In this document: piece after piece, positions 9,142 through 19,100 of the stretch | How the letters are laid out: each line of letters begins with the position of its first letter | How positions within the stretch are numbered: position 1 is the stretch's first letter | Source of the DNA: Rhodocyclales bacterium GT-UBC | Lineage (GTDB): Bacteria > Pseudomonadota > Gammaproteobacteria > Burkholderiales > Rhodocyclaceae | NCBI GenBank assembly: GCA_003583745.1 | Contig: QXPY01000010.1 | Location: forward strand, 1 to 64,000 | Direction of reading: 5' to 3' | Length of the DNA: 64,000 bases | The notes under the pieces: generated by a model | Databases searched by the model: none | What the model was told of the DNA's origin: nothing | The model's input: the letters and a program-made list of their open reading frames with translations, nothing else | Made by a program: the position numbers and the translations under genes

Positions 9142-9933
9142 TCAGCCGAAACGCGGCTTGCGTTTCTCGGCGAAGGCTTGCAGGCCTTCGGCAAAATCCG
9201 GTTCGGCGGCACAGCGGGCGAAATTGGCCTGCTCAGCCGCCAGTTGCGCTTCCAGCGAGGTCGAAAACGACTGGTTGAGCAGCGCCTTGGTGCGCGCCAG
9301 GGCCTTGGCCGGGCCGCGCTTGAGCCGGGTGGCCAGGGCCAGGCATTCCTCGTCCAGCGTATCGGCCGGCACGGCGCGATTGACCAGGCCGAGCGTGGCG
9401 GCGGTGGCGGCATCGAAGCGGTCGCCGAGCAAGGCGATTTCGGTGGCTTTCTTCAGCCCGACCAGACGCGGCAGCGCCCAGGTCGAACCGCCATCCGGCG
9501 ACAGCGCAATATGGCAGTAAGCCAGCGTGAAGTAGGCACTGTCGGCGGCCAGCGCGAAATCGCAGGCCAGCATCAGAGAGACGCCGTAGCCGGCGGTGGC
9601 ACCGCGCACGGCGGCAATCACCGGTTTTTCCATGTGGCGAATGTTGAGCGTCGTCTGGTGCACCCGGGCCAGGGTTTCCTGCATCCGGGCTTCGATCGTG
9701 GCCGCATCGCGGCCGGCGATTTCCTCGCCGAACCATTTCAGGTCGCCGCCGGCCATGAAATGTTCGCCGCTGGTCTTGAGCAGCACGACGCGCACTTCGG
9801 GATCGCTGGCGGCCCGGCTGGTGGCGGCCTGCAGCGCATCGATCATGCCGTCGTTGAGGGCATTGAGCGACTGCGGCCGGTTCATGGTCAGGCTGGCGAT
9901 GCCTTCGCTGACTTCATAGCTGACAAGTGACAT
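9142..9933 (-). CDS. Enoyl-CoA hydratase/isomerase family protein
   Basis: Crotonase-fold enzyme of 263 residues, probably acting in fatty-acid or aromatic-acid CoA-thioester metabolism. The oxyanion-hole segments are FMAGGDLKWF and RGATAGYGVSLMLACDFA. The later segment SPDGGSTWALPRLVG has Asp/Gly where classical hydratases carry the second Glu, reminiscent of PaaG-type isomerases. Hydration versus isomerisation therefore cannot be decided. It stands alone, convergent with the YeeE/YedE gene and 22 bases upstream of (before, on the same strand) nothing obviously related. Confidence 0.88.
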   Translation of the reverse strand: MSLVSYEVSEGIASLTMNRPQSLNALNDGMIDALQAATSRAASDPEVRVVLLKTSGEHFMAGGDLKWFGEEIAGRDAATIEARMQETLARVHQTTLNIRHMEKPVIAAVRGATAGYGVSLMLACDFALAADSAYFTLAYCHIALSPDGGSTWALPRLVGLKKATEIALLGDRFDAATAATLGLVNRAVPADTLDEECLALATRLKRGPAKALARTKALLNQSFSTSLEAQLAAEQANFARCAAEPDFAEGLQAFAEKRKPRFG

Positions 9934-9955
9934 GGGGTCTCCGTGACGGGGCGGT

Positions 9956-10168
9956 TCAGCCGCCCTCCTTGAGTTTGGCGATGACCAGCGGAAAGGCGCC
10001 GGAGCCGATCAGGGCGATGGCCGAAACGATGAAGGCGAGGCCGGCCATCGGGTCGTCGAGTATCGGGTGCAACAGGGCGCCGAAGCCGGCCAGGCTGAAG
10101 GCGCCGGGAATGGCGCAGAGGATGCCGAGCGTGGTGAGGGCGACAAAGGAAAAGGGATAGCGACGCAT
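9956..10168 (-). CDS. Small two-helix membrane protein, unknown function
   Basis: About 70 residues from the ATG at 10168: a basic start (MRRYPFSF), a hydrophobic helix ([21 protein letters not shown]), a loop with LDDPMAG, a second helix ([20 protein letters not shown]) and a short basic tail. The longer frame to 10267 adds an Arg-rich segment without features. It lies on the same strand as the enoyl-CoA hydratase gene, 22 bases ahead of its start, so the two may be co-transcribed. No family recognised. Confidence 0.55.
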   Translation of the reverse strand: MRRYPFSFVALTTLGILCAIPGAFSLAGFGALLHPILDDPMAGLAFIVSAIALIGSGAFPLVIAKLKEGG

Positions 10169-10332
10169 CGGTGCAGTGTAGCCGACTGCCCGCGGCCGGC
10201 CAAATGGCGCCGGTTGCTCCCGCCGATGCCTGTCGAGGCGAACCTTTCGCCGATTTGACGCTCTCAATGGCTGAGTTCGGCACGCCGCTTGCTGCGGGCC
10301 GGAACCCTCTGACTTTTTGCCGGAAACCCGAC

Positions 10333-11832
10333 ATGAACGCCCCGGAAGCCCTGCCTCTCGAATTCCCCGTTTTCGACAACAGTTTTGCCGCCCTGCCCGA
10401 GGCGTTTTACACCCGGCTGCTGCCGCAACCCCTGCCCGATCCCTACGTCGTCGGGGTCAGCCCGGAAGTGGCCGAATTGCTCGGCTTGCCGGCCGACTTC
10501 CTGGCCAGCCCGGCTTTTGCCGAAACCTTTGCCGGCAACCAGCTGCTGCCTGGTTCGGCGCCGCTCGCCGCGGTCTATTCCGGTCACCAGTTCGGCGTCT
10601 GGGCCGGCCAGCTGGGCGATGGCCGGGCGCACCTGCTGGGTGGCCTGCGCAATGATCGCGGCCATTGGGAAATCCAGCTCAAGGGGGCGGGCCGGACGCC
10701 CTATTCGCGCGGTGCCGACGGCCGTGCCGTGCTGCGCTCGTCGATCCGCGAATACCTCTGCTCGGAAGCGATGGCCGGCCTCGGCATCCCGACGACGCGG
10801 GCGCTGTGCGTGATCGGTGCCGATTACCCGGTGCGCCGCGAAAGCATCGAGACCGCCGCCGTCGTCGCCCGTGTCGCGCCCGGCTTTGTCCGCTTCGGCT
10901 CCTTCGAGCATTGGGCGTCGCGCGACCGGCTGGTCGAGCTGCGCCAGCTGGCCGACTACGTCATCGATACCTTCCGGCCCGAATGCCGGGCGGCGGCCAA
11001 CCCCTATGCCGAACTGCTGGCCGATGTGGCGCGCCGGACCGGCGAGCTGATGGCGCACTGGATGGCAGTCGGCTTCATGCATGGCGTGATGAACACCGAC
11101 AACATGTCGATTCTCGGCCTGACCCTGGATTACGGTCCTTTCGGCTTCATGGAAGCCTTCGACCCGGGGCATATCTGCAACCATTCCGACCACCAGGGCC
11201 GTTACGCCTACCGCAACCAGCCGCATGTCGCGCAGTGGAACCTGTACCGGCTGGCCGATGCCCTGCTGCCGCTGATCGGCCGGCCGGCGCTGGCCAAGTC
11301 GGCGGTTGACGAGCATTACGGCACCGCGTTCGAGGGCAAGTTCGAACAGCTGATGCGCGCCAAGCTCGGCTTGCGCAGCGGGCTGGACGACGACGAGGCC
11401 TTCATTGGCGAGACCTTCGGCTTCCTGCAGCAGCATCGGCCCGATTTCACGCTGTTCTTCCGCAAGCTCTCCAAGCTGCCCGGCGAAGTCGAGCCGGCGC
11501 GCCAGCCGGCGGTCGATGCGCCGCTGCGCGACATGTTCATCGACCGCGCCGCCTGCGATGCCTGGCTGGCCAACTGGCGGGCCCGGCTGGCCCAGACGCC
11601 GTGGGAGGATGGCGAACGGCAGGCGGCGATGCGGGCGGCCAATCCGAAATACGTGCTGCGCAACTGGCTGGCTGAAGTGGCCATCCGCCAGGCCAAGGCC
11701 GGCGATTTTTCCGAAGTGGCCCGCCTGCAAACCTGCCTGCGTAACCCCTATGCCGAACAGCCGGAGTTCGAGGCCTACGCCGAGCTGCCGCCGGACTGGG
11801 CGAGCGGACTGGCGGTCAGCTGTTCGAGCTAG
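10333..11832 (+). CDS. selO: Protein adenylyltransferase SelO (YdiU/UPF0061)
   Basis: Pseudokinase-fold enzyme that transfers AMP to Ser/Thr/Tyr of target proteins, linked to redox stress. The start at 10333 gives 499 residues, close to the family norm; the upstream frame extension has no family look. Hallmarks: [17 protein letters not shown] (nucleotide loop), [21 protein letters not shown], and the metal-binding segment [21 protein letters not shown]. The protein ends SCSS, where Cys occupies the third-last position that is selenocysteine in animal SelO. Its 3' end overlaps the convergent LysR gene by 17 bases. Confidence 0.95.
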   Translation: MNAPEALPLEFPVFDNSFAALPEAFYTRLLPQPLPDPYVVGVSPEVAELLGLPADFLASPAFAETFAGNQLLPGSAPLAAVYSGHQFGVWAGQLGDGRAHLLGGLRNDRGHWEIQLKGAGRTPYSRGADGRAVLRSSIREYLCSEAMAGLGIPTTRALCVIGADYPVRRESIETAAVVARVAPGFVRFGSFEHWASRDRLVELRQLADYVIDTFRPECRAAANPYAELLADVARRTGELMAHWMAVGFMHGVMNTDNMSILGLTLDYGPFGFMEAFDPGHICNHSDHQGRYAYRNQPHVAQWNLYRLADALLPLIGRPALAKSAVDEHYGTAFEGKFEQLMRAKLGLRSGLDDDEAFIGETFGFLQQHRPDFTLFFRKLSKLPGEVEPARQPAVDAPLRDMFIDRAACDAWLANWRARLAQTPWEDGERQAAMRAANPKYVLRNWLAEVAIRQAKAGDFSEVARLQTCLRNPYAEQPEFEAYAELPPDWASGLAVSCSS

Positions 11833-12736
11833 TTTGCCCAGCCCCGGCATTGCCCAGCGTTGCCTCCCGCGCGAAGGCCAGGGCATCGGCGATGGCGTTT
11901 TCGAGCGCTGGGGCGGCCGGATAGCTCCAGTAGCTGGCGAAAATGGGCAGTGGCGGTAGCTTCATTTCACAGTCGAGCACCGCGATGTCGTGACGCAAGG
12001 TCAGTTCCTCGGCCGCATCGCGACCGAGGGTGGCCAGGCCGAGGCCGCTTTCGACCAGCTTGACCAGGCCGGATATCGACGAAATGGTGTGGACACGCTT
12101 GTCGGCGACACCGGCCTGGCGCAGCGAATCGAGCAGGGTGAGATGGGGCTGTGAGCCACGCTGGAAGGTCAGTAGTTCGCTGGCCAGCAGTTCGTCGAGG
12201 CTGAGGGTCGGCCGGCCGGCCATGCAGGCGGGGCCGACGAAGACAACCTCCATGGGCGGCAAGGCTTCGTTGATCAGGCCTTTGCCGAGCGCCGGCTCGG
12301 CCGAGAAAACCAGATCGAGGCCACCCCGCCGGACCTGTTCGTTCAGGACGTGGGTCATTTCGATATTGAGTTCGAATTCCAAGTGGGGCTTTTTGCTCTT
12401 CAGTGCTTTGACCAGGGGAATCATCCAGGTGTGCAGCACGGTTTCGATACCGCCTACCCGTAGCGACAGGGGAAGCTGTTCCGGGCCGGACAGTTCGCGT
12501 TTGACGTCGCGTTGCAGGGCGAGCAAGCGCTCGGCGTAATCGAGAAAGCGGGTGCCGGCATTGGTCAGCCGGAAAACCCGGTCGCGGCGGTCGATCAGCG
12601 GCACGCCGAGTTCCTCTTCCAGCGCCGCAATCCGGCTCGATACCGCGGATTGGGTGAGGAACAGCTTTTCCGCCGTGCGCGTGATGCTCTTCAGGCGAGC
12701 GACCCAGACAAAGGCTTCGACAAAACGCAAATTCAC
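11816..12736 (-). CDS. LysR-family transcriptional regulator
   Basis: The N-terminal winged helix-turn-helix (about residues 1-60; [33 protein letters not shown]) is followed by a periplasmic-binding-like effector domain. I chose GTG at 12736 because it has a GGGAG six bases upstream and gives 306 residues, the usual LysR size; the ATGs at 12766 and 12868 add an atypical leader. It is divergent from the cyclase/oxoprolinase gene set, with a perfect AACGAAAT-ATTTCGTT palindrome between them. It is therefore the likely local regulator, with 5-oxoproline or glutamate as candidate effector (inference). Confidence 0.92.
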   Translation of the reverse strand: MNLRFVEAFVWVARLKSITRTAEKLFLTQSAVSSRIAALEEELGVPLIDRRDRVFRLTNAGTRFLDYAERLLALQRDVKRELSGPEQLPLSLRVGGIETVLHTWMIPLVKALKSKKPHLEFELNIEMTHVLNEQVRRGGLDLVFSAEPALGKGLINEALPPMEVVFVGPACMAGRPTLSLDELLASELLTFQRGSQPHLTLLDSLRQAGVADKRVHTISSISGLVKLVESGLGLATLGRDAAEELTLRHDIAVLDCEMKLPPLPIFASYWSYPAAPALENAIADALAFAREATLGNAGAGQTSSNS

Positions 12737-12792
12737 CGTGAACTCCCGAGATGGAGGCGGTAGCATAGCAGCAAAAAAATCGATGAGGTGAT

Positions 12793-12808
12793 AACGAAAT
12801 ATTTCGTT
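12793..12808. promoter_or_regulatory. Perfect 16-bp palindrome, candidate LysR operator
   Basis: AACGAAAT (12793-12800) is followed directly by its reverse complement ATTTCGTT (12801-12808). It lies in the 134-base divergent intergenic region, 57 bases ahead of the LysR gene start and 63 ahead of the hydro-lyase-family start. LysR proteins typically bind interrupted dyads of the T-N11-A type in exactly this position. Confidence 0.6.
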
Positions 12809-12870
12809 TGTCGGTGTTTTGCCAGTCATTTCATACTGCGCCGACACAAAAACCCTACAGAGAGACAAAC

Positions 12871-13695
12871 ATGGTTACAAAGATTTCGGGCTGCGCCCAA
12901 GAGGCGCAGGGCTTGGTCGCGGCAACGGGGCTGGCGGCGCGCCACATCATCCGCTCGGGAGAATGGACCGGGCATACCAGCGGCACCGCACCGCATTACG
13001 TGCAGGGCAATCTGGTCATCCTGCCGGCCGCGCTGGCCAACGATTTCCTGCGTTTTTGCCAGCGCAATCCGAAGCCCTGCCCGCTGCTCGCCGTTTCCGA
13101 GCCGGGCGACCCGCGCCTGCCGCGACTGGGCGAGGATCTCGACATCCGTACCGATGTCCCGGCCTACCGCGTCTGGCGCAAGGGCGAATTGATCGAGGAG
13201 GTCAGCGATATTCGCCACCTGTGGCGCGAGGATCTGGTCAGCTTCGTCATCGGTTGTTCCTTTTCCTTCGAACAGCCATTGATCGATGCCGGCATTCCGC
13301 TCCGCCATGTCCAGGAAGGGCGCAATGTGGCGATGTACCGGACCAATATCCAGACGGTGCCGGCAGGTCCCTTTCACGGGCCGATGGTGGTGTCGATGCG
13401 GCCGATGTCGCCGGCCAACGCCATTCGCGCCGTCCAGGTGACCGCCCGCGTGCCGCAGGTGCACGGCGCACCGGTTCACCTCGGCGACCCAGCCCAGATC
13501 GGCATCGCCGATTTGCAAAAGCCCGATTTTGGCGATGCCGTGGCGGTTCTGCCCGGCGAAATGCCGGTCTATTGGGCATGTGGTGTGACGCCGCAGTCGG
13601 TCGTCATGGAAGCCAAACCCGAATTCTGCATTACGCATTCTCCCGGCAAGATGTTGGTCACCGACCTGCTGGATGGCGAGCTCGCCTTTTCATGA
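12871..13695 (+). CDS. D-glutamate cyclase family / putative hydro-lyase (DUF1445, YcsI-like)
   Basis: 274 residues from the ATG at 12871 (AGAGAG ahead of it). The protein matches the UPF0317/DUF1445 family by the [23 protein letters not shown] segment, by [19 protein letters not shown], and by the C-terminal [15 protein letters not shown]. The family is annotated as putative hydro-lyase and related to D-glutamate cyclase (D-glutamate to 5-oxo-D-proline plus water). In Bacillus its homologue ycsI is linked to the same oxoprolinase genes found 3.5 kb downstream here. That conserved linkage supports a role in oxoproline/glutamate chemistry; activity is inferred. Confidence 0.85.
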   Translation: MVTKISGCAQEAQGLVAATGLAARHIIRSGEWTGHTSGTAPHYVQGNLVILPAALANDFLRFCQRNPKPCPLLAVSEPGDPRLPRLGEDLDIRTDVPAYRVWRKGELIEEVSDIRHLWREDLVSFVIGCSFSFEQPLIDAGIPLRHVQEGRNVAMYRTNIQTVPAGPFHGPMVVSMRPMSPANAIRAVQVTARVPQVHGAPVHLGDPAQIGIADLQKPDFGDAVAVLPGEMPVYWACGVTPQSVVMEAKPEFCITHSPGKMLVTDLLDGELAFS

Positions 13696-13796
13696 TTTTT
13701 CCGTAGTTGTAGTCAGGGGAGAGCACCCGACCCGTGGCACACCGGCGTCAGACTGGTGGTCGCGGTTATCGTCAAGCCAAATCAGGAGGAACTACC

Positions 13797-15029
13797 GTGT
13801 GGATTGCTGAAACCAGCAAAGCTGAAAGAAAGACCTTGACGGCTGCGTTTGCCGGCTATGGTGTCGATGCATTTGATTACATGATCTATACCTTCGTCAT
13901 CCCGACGCTGATTGCGGCGTGGGGCATGACCAAGGTCGAGGCGGGTTACATCGCGACCGGGGCGCTGATCACCTCGGCGATCGGCGGGTGGGCGGCCGGC
14001 GTGCTGGCCGACAAGTACGGCCGGGTGCGCGTGCTGCAATGGACGGTGATGTGGTTCACCTTCTTCACCTTCCTGTCCGGTTTTACCAACTCCTTCGAAC
14101 AACTGTTCTTCACGCGGGCCATGCAGGGATTCGGCTTCGGTGGCGAATGGTCGGTCGGTGCGGTGCTGATCGCCGAGATGATCCAGGCCAAGCATCGCGG
14201 CAAGGCGGTCGGTCTGGTTCAGAGCAGCTGGGCGGTCGGCTGGGCGGTGGCGGCCATCGCCTTCTGGGGCGTCTATGCCGTGCTGCCGGCCGAGCAGGCC
14301 TGGCGAGTCCTCTTCTGGTTGGGCATCCTGCCGGCCATCCTGATTTTCTATATTCGTCGCAACATCAAGGATCCCGAGGTCTTCCACGCTACCCGTGCCA
14401 AGGTCCAGGCCGAAGGGGGCGGGCATTTCCTGGAAATTTTCTCGCCAAGGAATCTCAAGACCACCGTTTTTGCCAGCCTGCTCTCCACTGGCATGATGGG
14501 TGCCTACTACGCCGTCACCACCTGGCTGCCGACCTTCCTCAAGGTCGAGCGCAAGCTGTCGGTGCTGGGGACCAGCGGTTATTTGCTGGTGCTGATTCTC
14601 GGCTCCTTCATCGGCTATCTGACCAGCGCCTACCTTTCCGACCGTCTCGGCCGGCGGCGCTGCTTCATGCTGTTCGCGACCTGTGCCGGCCTGCTGGTTT
14701 TCGCCTATACCCATATTCCGATTACCGATCAGTTGATGCTCTTCCTCGGCTTTCCCCTTGGCTTCTTCCTTTCCGGCATTTTCTCCGGCATGGGGGCCTA
14801 TCTGGCCGAGTTGTTCCCGAACGAACTGCGCGGTTCCGGTCAGGGCTTCTGCTACAACTTCGGCCGTGCAGTAGGCGCCTTCTTCCCGGCGGCGGTCGGT
14901 TATCTGAGCACCAGCATGCCCTTGGGCGAGGTGATTGGCCTGTTCGCGGCCGGGGGCTACATCCTGGTCATCGTCGCCTGTTTGCCGCTGCCCGAGACCC
15001 AGGGCCTGGAGCTGGCCCATTCGCACTGA
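13797..15029 (+). CDS. MFS transporter (metabolite:H+ symporter type)
   Basis: GTG start at 13797 with a perfect AGGAGGA five bases upstream; 410 residues and about 12 hydrophobic helices. MFS signatures are the loop 2-3 motif GVLADKYGRVRVL and its repeat YLSDRLGRRRCFM, plus GFGFGGEWSVGAVLIAE in helix 4 and LAELFPNELRGSGQG near helix 10-11, typical of the sialate/aromatic-acid/benzoate symporter branches. Located between the cyclase-family gene and glutamate dehydrogenase, it is a good candidate importer of 5-oxoproline or a glutamate-like acid. That substrate is an inference from context. Confidence 0.88.
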   Translation: MWIAETSKAERKTLTAAFAGYGVDAFDYMIYTFVIPTLIAAWGMTKVEAGYIATGALITSAIGGWAAGVLADKYGRVRVLQWTVMWFTFFTFLSGFTNSFEQLFFTRAMQGFGFGGEWSVGAVLIAEMIQAKHRGKAVGLVQSSWAVGWAVAAIAFWGVYAVLPAEQAWRVLFWLGILPAILIFYIRRNIKDPEVFHATRAKVQAEGGGHFLEIFSPRNLKTTVFASLLSTGMMGAYYAVTTWLPTFLKVERKLSVLGTSGYLLVLILGSFIGYLTSAYLSDRLGRRRCFMLFATCAGLLVFAYTHIPITDQLMLFLGFPLGFFLSGIFSGMGAYLAELFPNELRGSGQGFCYNFGRAVGAFFPAAVGYLSTSMPLGEVIGLFAAGGYILVIVACLPLPETQGLELAHSH

Positions 15030-15111
15030 TCCTTCGCGCTTCAGTCAACGCTAACCGGTTCGTCAGCCGCACTTTTGCGGTTGGCGGCTGCCGGTCTGAA
15101 AAGAATTCATC

Positions 15112-16398
15112 ATGGACAATACGAGCAAGATTCCATCTTATTTGTCGCGCGAGCGACTGGGGCCCTGGGAAACCTATCTGGTCCAGATCGACCGGGTCGA
15201 GCCCTATCTCGAGAAATCCCTATTGCCGTGGGTCGAAACCCTGACCCGCCCGAAGCGGACCTTGATCGTCGATGTGCCGATCCGCCTCGATAGCGGCGAG
15301 ATCGCCCATTTCGAGGGCTATCGCGTGCAGCACAACCTGTCGCGCGGGCCGGGCAAGGGCGGCATCCGCTATCACCCCGATGTCACGCTGTCCGAGGTGA
15401 TGGCCCTGTCGGCCTGGATGACCATCAAGAACGCGGTGGTCAATGTTCCCTACGGCGGCGCCAAGGGTGGCATCCGGGTCAATCCGAAAAACCTGACGCT
15501 CGCCGAGCTGGAGCGCCTGACCCGGCGTTACGCCAGCGAGATCAACATCATGATCGGGCCGGAGAAGGACATTCCGGCACCCGACATCAATACCAATGAA
15601 CAGATCATGGCCTGGTTCATGGATACCTATTCCATGAACCAGGGCAAGACGACGACGGGGGTGGTGACCGGCAAGCCCTTGTCGCTCGGCGGCAGTCTCG
15701 GGCGTCCCGATGCGACCGGGCGCGGTGTCTTCATCACCACCGTCGAAGCGGCGCGCCATCTCGGCATCCCGATTGCCGGCGCCAAGGTAGCCGTGCAGGG
15801 CTTCGGCAACGTCGGCGAGGCGGCCGCCCGGCTGTTTGCCGAGGCCGGTGCCAAGGTCGTCGCGGTGCAGGACGAGACGGGAACGGTGTTCAATGCGGCG
15901 GGGCTGGATGTCCGTCGCCTCAAGCGGCATCGCCATGAAACCGGCAGCCTGGGCGGCATGGCCGAGGCGGAGTCGATCGACAACCAGGATTTCTGGGCCT
16001 GTGAGGTCGACATCCTGATCGCGGCGGCGCTGGAGAACCAGATCACCGAGGACAATGCCGGCCGGATTCGCGCCCGCATCGTCACCGAAGGCGCCAATGG
16101 CCCGACGACGCCGGCGGCCGACCTGATCCTGCAGGCGCGCAATATCCTGGTCATTCCCGACGTGCTGGCCAATGCCGGCGGCGTCACGGTCAGCTATTTC
16201 GAGTGGGTGCAGGACATCAGTGCCTTTTTCTGGTCGGAGGACGAAATCAACCAGCGTCTCGACAAGATCATGCGCGACGCCTTCAATGCCGTCTGGGCAT
16301 CGGCCGAAAGCAAGGGCATCCTGCTGCGCACGGCGGCCTTCGTGCTCGGTTGCGAGCGCGTGCTGCTGGCGCGCAAACTGCGTGGCCTTTACCCCTGA
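15112..16398 (+). CDS. gdhA: Glutamate dehydrogenase (Glu/Leu/Phe/Val family)
   Basis: Oxidative deamination of L-glutamate to 2-oxoglutarate (or the reverse). 428 residues. The substrate pocket and catalytic lysines are in [11 protein letters not shown] and PYGGAKGGI. The Rossmann nucleotide-binding loop is [15 protein letters not shown], and the [10 protein letters not shown] and [12 protein letters not shown] segments are typical of the NAD-type hexameric enzymes. It is followed after eight bases by pxpB, so the oxoprolinase product, glutamate, would feed straight into this enzyme. Coenzyme preference cannot be fixed from sequence alone. Confidence 0.93.
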   Translation: MDNTSKIPSYLSRERLGPWETYLVQIDRVEPYLEKSLLPWVETLTRPKRTLIVDVPIRLDSGEIAHFEGYRVQHNLSRGPGKGGIRYHPDVTLSEVMALSAWMTIKNAVVNVPYGGAKGGIRVNPKNLTLAELERLTRRYASEINIMIGPEKDIPAPDINTNEQIMAWFMDTYSMNQGKTTTGVVTGKPLSLGGSLGRPDATGRGVFITTVEAARHLGIPIAGAKVAVQGFGNVGEAAARLFAEAGAKVVAVQDETGTVFNAAGLDVRRLKRHRHETGSLGGMAEAESIDNQDFWACEVDILIAAALENQITEDNAGRIRARIVTEGANGPTTPAADLILQARNILVIPDVLANAGGVTVSYFEWVQDISAFFWSEDEINQRLDKIMRDAFNAVWASAESKGILLRTAAFVLGCERVLLARKLRGLYP

Positions 16399-16405
16399 GC
16401 CGGCC

Positions 16406-17173
16406 ATGCTTGCTTCCCAACTTCAATCGCCGCCCCGCTTGCTGAGTCTGGGCGATGCCGCCTGGACAGTCGAGTTCGGGGCCGAGATCGATCCGCAGAT
16501 CCACGGTCGCGTCCTCGGCTTCTGCAGCCTGCTCGATACCTTGTCCGACGACGACCGCCTGGTCGGCGTGGTGGAATGGGTGCCGACCTTTCGCTCGGTG
16601 ACGGTCCATTTCGATCCCCTGCAGGCCGATGCAATGGCCCTGGGCGAGCATCTGCTCGGACTTGCCGGGCAAAGCGGCAGCTTGTCGGCGGCCGGCTGCC
16701 GCTGGTCCATCCCGGTCTGCTTCGAAGCCGATTGTGCCCCCGATCTGGTCGATGTTGCGGCCAGTTGTGGGATGTCCCCGGAGGCAGTGATCGACTTGAT
16801 GACCGGAACGGTGTTCTCGGTTTACATGCTGGGCTTCCTGCCCGGCTTTCCCTACCTCGGCGGCTTGCCGGCCAGTCTGGAAATGTCGCGTCTGGCTTCG
16901 CCACGCAAGGTGGTACCGGCACGCTCGATCGCCATCGCCGGCCGCATGTGCGCCGCCTACCCGTGGGAAAGTCCAGGCGGCTGGCGGCTGCTCGGGCGGA
17001 CCCCGGTTCGCCTGTTCGATCCCAACAACCGGCGTCGGCCCGCCTTGCTGGCGCCAGGCGACGAACTGGTCTGGCGTCCGGTCGGAAAGGACGAATATCT
17101 CGCCATCGAGCGCGCCTGCGCGGCCGGTGAGTTCGACCTGGCCAGCCTGGTGCAGCAGGAGGGCGTGGCATGA
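16406..17173 (+). CDS. pxpB: 5-oxoprolinase subunit PxpB (KipI family)
   Basis: Part of the ATP-dependent prokaryotic 5-oxoprolinase PxpABC, which opens 5-oxo-L-proline to L-glutamate. The start at 16406 lies just after gdhA and gives 255 residues. KipI-type features: GDAAWTVEFG near the N-terminus, the ECT-like VEWVPTFRSVTVHFDP, then GFLPGFPYLGGLP and the PRKVVPARSIAIAG block. Earlier literature names the Bacillus homologue as a kinase inhibitor, but in this setting the oxoprolinase role is much more likely. Stop and next start overlap by four bases (ATGA). Confidence 0.93.
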   Translation: MLASQLQSPPRLLSLGDAAWTVEFGAEIDPQIHGRVLGFCSLLDTLSDDDRLVGVVEWVPTFRSVTVHFDPLQADAMALGEHLLGLAGQSGSLSAAGCRWSIPVCFEADCAPDLVDVAASCGMSPEAVIDLMTGTVFSVYMLGFLPGFPYLGGLPASLEMSRLASPRKVVPARSIAIAGRMCAAYPWESPGGWRLLGRTPVRLFDPNNRRRPALLAPGDELVWRPVGKDEYLAIERACAAGEFDLASLVQQEGVA

Positions 17174-18261
17174 GCGCGTGCGTCGAAGTGGTCGAGTCCG
17201 GTATTGCCGTCACCCTGCAGGATCTGGGACGAACCGGTTATCGAAATATCGGCGTCCCGGTTTCCGGCGCGCTCGATCCGATCATGATGGCGGCGGCCAA
17301 TGCCTTGCTCGGCAACGATACGGCCGCGACGGTATTGGAGGTCTGCTTGAGCGGTCCGGCCCTGAAGGCCGTTTCCGGGACCCTGCGGGTTGCCCTGACC
17401 GGGGAGCTGACAGGGCAAATCCTGTCGGCCAACGGCCGCTTGCTGAAGGTTGGCGCGTGGGAGACGGCCACGCTGTTTCCGGGCGATTTGATCCGGATCG
17501 GCAGCGTTAGCCGCGGCGTCGCCTATGTCGGTTTGTCTGGCGGCATCCAGCTCGCCGGCCAGCTGGGCAGCTGCTCCACCTATTTGCGAGCCGCCATCGG
17601 TGGTTATCAGGGGCGCGCGCTGCGCGTCGGCGATCGCTTGCAGTGCCATCCGTTGAGTGGCGATCCCTGGCTGGAGTTTCGCGGTAGCGGCGTACCGGCC
17701 GCGCAAAGCGGCCCGATACGGGTGATTCCGGGACCGCAAGACGAATATTTCACGGCCGCCGCCCTGGCCGATTTCTTCGGCACGCCCTATCGCGTCAGCC
17801 GCGATGCCGACCGCATGGGCATGCGCCTGGAGGGCCGCGCCCTGGCACACAACGAGAAGGGCGCCGAGATCGTCTCGGATGGCGTGACGCCTGGTTCGAT
17901 CCAGGTGCCGCCAAACGGGCAGCCCATCGTGCTGATGGCGGATTGCCAGACCTCCGGTGGTTATCCCAAGGTGGCGACGGTGATCCGCGCCGATCTGCCG
18001 CGTCTGGCTCACCTGCGGCCGGGCGACGAAGTTTGTTTCGCGGCGGTCGATCATGCCGTGGCGCAGCTCGCCCTGCGCCAGCAGCTTGCCGCCTTGCAGG
18101 CGTGGCGGGAAGCGATCGAATCCTTCCGGCCGCCCGGGGTGATTGACGAGGCGGCTTTATATGGCGGTAATCTGGTGAGCGGGGCAATTCGTGGCGACGA
18201 GGCGGCGTTGCACGAAAGCGTATCGATGCAGGGGTTTGAAAAGGGAGCGCGGCATGTCTAA
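17170..18261 (+). CDS. pxpC: 5-oxoprolinase subunit PxpC (KipA family, biotin-dependent carboxyltransferase-like)
   Basis: 363 residues of the KipA/AHS2 family, the partner of PxpB. Typical segments are the opening GIAVTLQDLGRTGYRNIGVPVSGALDP, then RVIPGPQDEYF, RDADRMGMRLEG and the C-terminal MADCQTSGGYPKVATVI. The family is related to the urea amidolyase carboxyltransferase half. It is translationally coupled to pxpB by a 4-base overlap and overlaps pxpA by eight bases, so the three subunits are made together. Confidence 0.94.
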   Translation: MSACVEVVESGIAVTLQDLGRTGYRNIGVPVSGALDPIMMAAANALLGNDTAATVLEVCLSGPALKAVSGTLRVALTGELTGQILSANGRLLKVGAWETATLFPGDLIRIGSVSRGVAYVGLSGGIQLAGQLGSCSTYLRAAIGGYQGRALRVGDRLQCHPLSGDPWLEFRGSGVPAAQSGPIRVIPGPQDEYFTAAALADFFGTPYRVSRDADRMGMRLEGRALAHNEKGAEIVSDGVTPGSIQVPPNGQPIVLMADCQTSGGYPKVATVIRADLPRLAHLRPGDEVCFAAVDHAVAQLALRQQLAALQAWREAIESFRPPGVIDEAALYGGNLVSGAIRGDEAALHESVSMQGFEKGARHV

Positions 18262-19024
18262 CACAATCAATCTCAACGCCGATCTGGGCGAGAGCTTCGG
18301 TGCCTGGCAGATGGGCGACGACGCAGCCATGTTGCAGGTCGTCAACTCAGCCAATATCGCCTGCGGCTTCCATGCCGGTGACCCTTTGGTGATGCGTCAG
18401 ACCGTCCGCCAGGCGCAAAGACATGGGGTCGGCGTGGGCGCTCACCCGGCCTATCCCGACCTGCAGGGCTTCGGACGGCGCCAGCTGGCCATGTCGGCCG
18501 ATGAATTGGAAGCCGCAATCATTTATCAGATCGCGGCGCTCGACGGCATGGCCCGCAGCGAGGGCGTCCGCGTCAGTCACGTCAAACCGCATGGTGCGTT
18601 AAACAATGCAGCCTGTGCCGATCGGGCGCTGGCCGATAGCGTTGTCCGCGCCATCCGCAGCTACGACCGCGACATGATCCTGCTCGCCCCGGCTTTGTCG
18701 AAACTGGGCGAGGCTGCCGAGGCCGTCGGCTTGCCCGTCGTGTCCGAGGTCTTCGCCGACCGCGCCTATCTGGACGACGGCCAACTCGTGCCGCGCAGTC
18801 GCCCCGGAGCCATGGTGCATGGTCCCGAGGCGGCCTATGCCCATGTCCGGCGCATGCTGGAAATCGGCGGATTGTTCAGTATCAACGGCAAGCGCCTGCC
18901 CTGCCGGATCGGCAGTGTTTGCGTGCATGGTGACGGGGCCGAGGCGGTGGCGACGGCACGCGAACTCCGTTTGCGCCTGTTGGCCGATGGCTACCGGCTG
19001 GTCGGCTTGCCGGAATTGCTCTAG
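18254..19024 (+). CDS. pxpA: 5-oxoprolinase subunit PxpA (LamB/YcsF family)
   Basis: 256 residues from the ATG at 18254, inside the end of pxpC. LamB/YcsF hallmarks are INLNADLGESFGAW at the start, the metal-site candidate residues in NIACGFHAGDP and GVGAHPAYPD, then VKPHGALNN and the C-terminal SVCVHGDGAEAV. PxpA is thought to phosphorylate or hydrolyse oxoproline as part of the complex. It is the last gene of the coherent cyclase-MFS-gdh-pxpBCA run; the 76-base gap to hybE has no strong terminator. Confidence 0.95.
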   Translation: MSNTINLNADLGESFGAWQMGDDAAMLQVVNSANIACGFHAGDPLVMRQTVRQAQRHGVGVGAHPAYPDLQGFGRRQLAMSADELEAAIIYQIAALDGMARSEGVRVSHVKPHGALNNAACADRALADSVVRAIRSYDRDMILLAPALSKLGEAAEAVGLPVVSEVFADRAYLDDGQLVPRSRPGAMVHGPEAAYAHVRRMLEIGGLFSINGKRLPCRIGSVCVHGDGAEAVATARELRLRLLADGYRLVGLPELL

Positions 19025-19100
19025 CCGATGCGGCAGGTGTCGCGTTGTCGAAGGCGGCGAAGCGGGCGACAATGCGGGGCGATCACTACCGACCTGCCGC

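Noticed and set aside
10264..11886. A 540-residue open frame opposite selO
   Set aside because: Antisense shadow; selO on the other strand has full family motifs.
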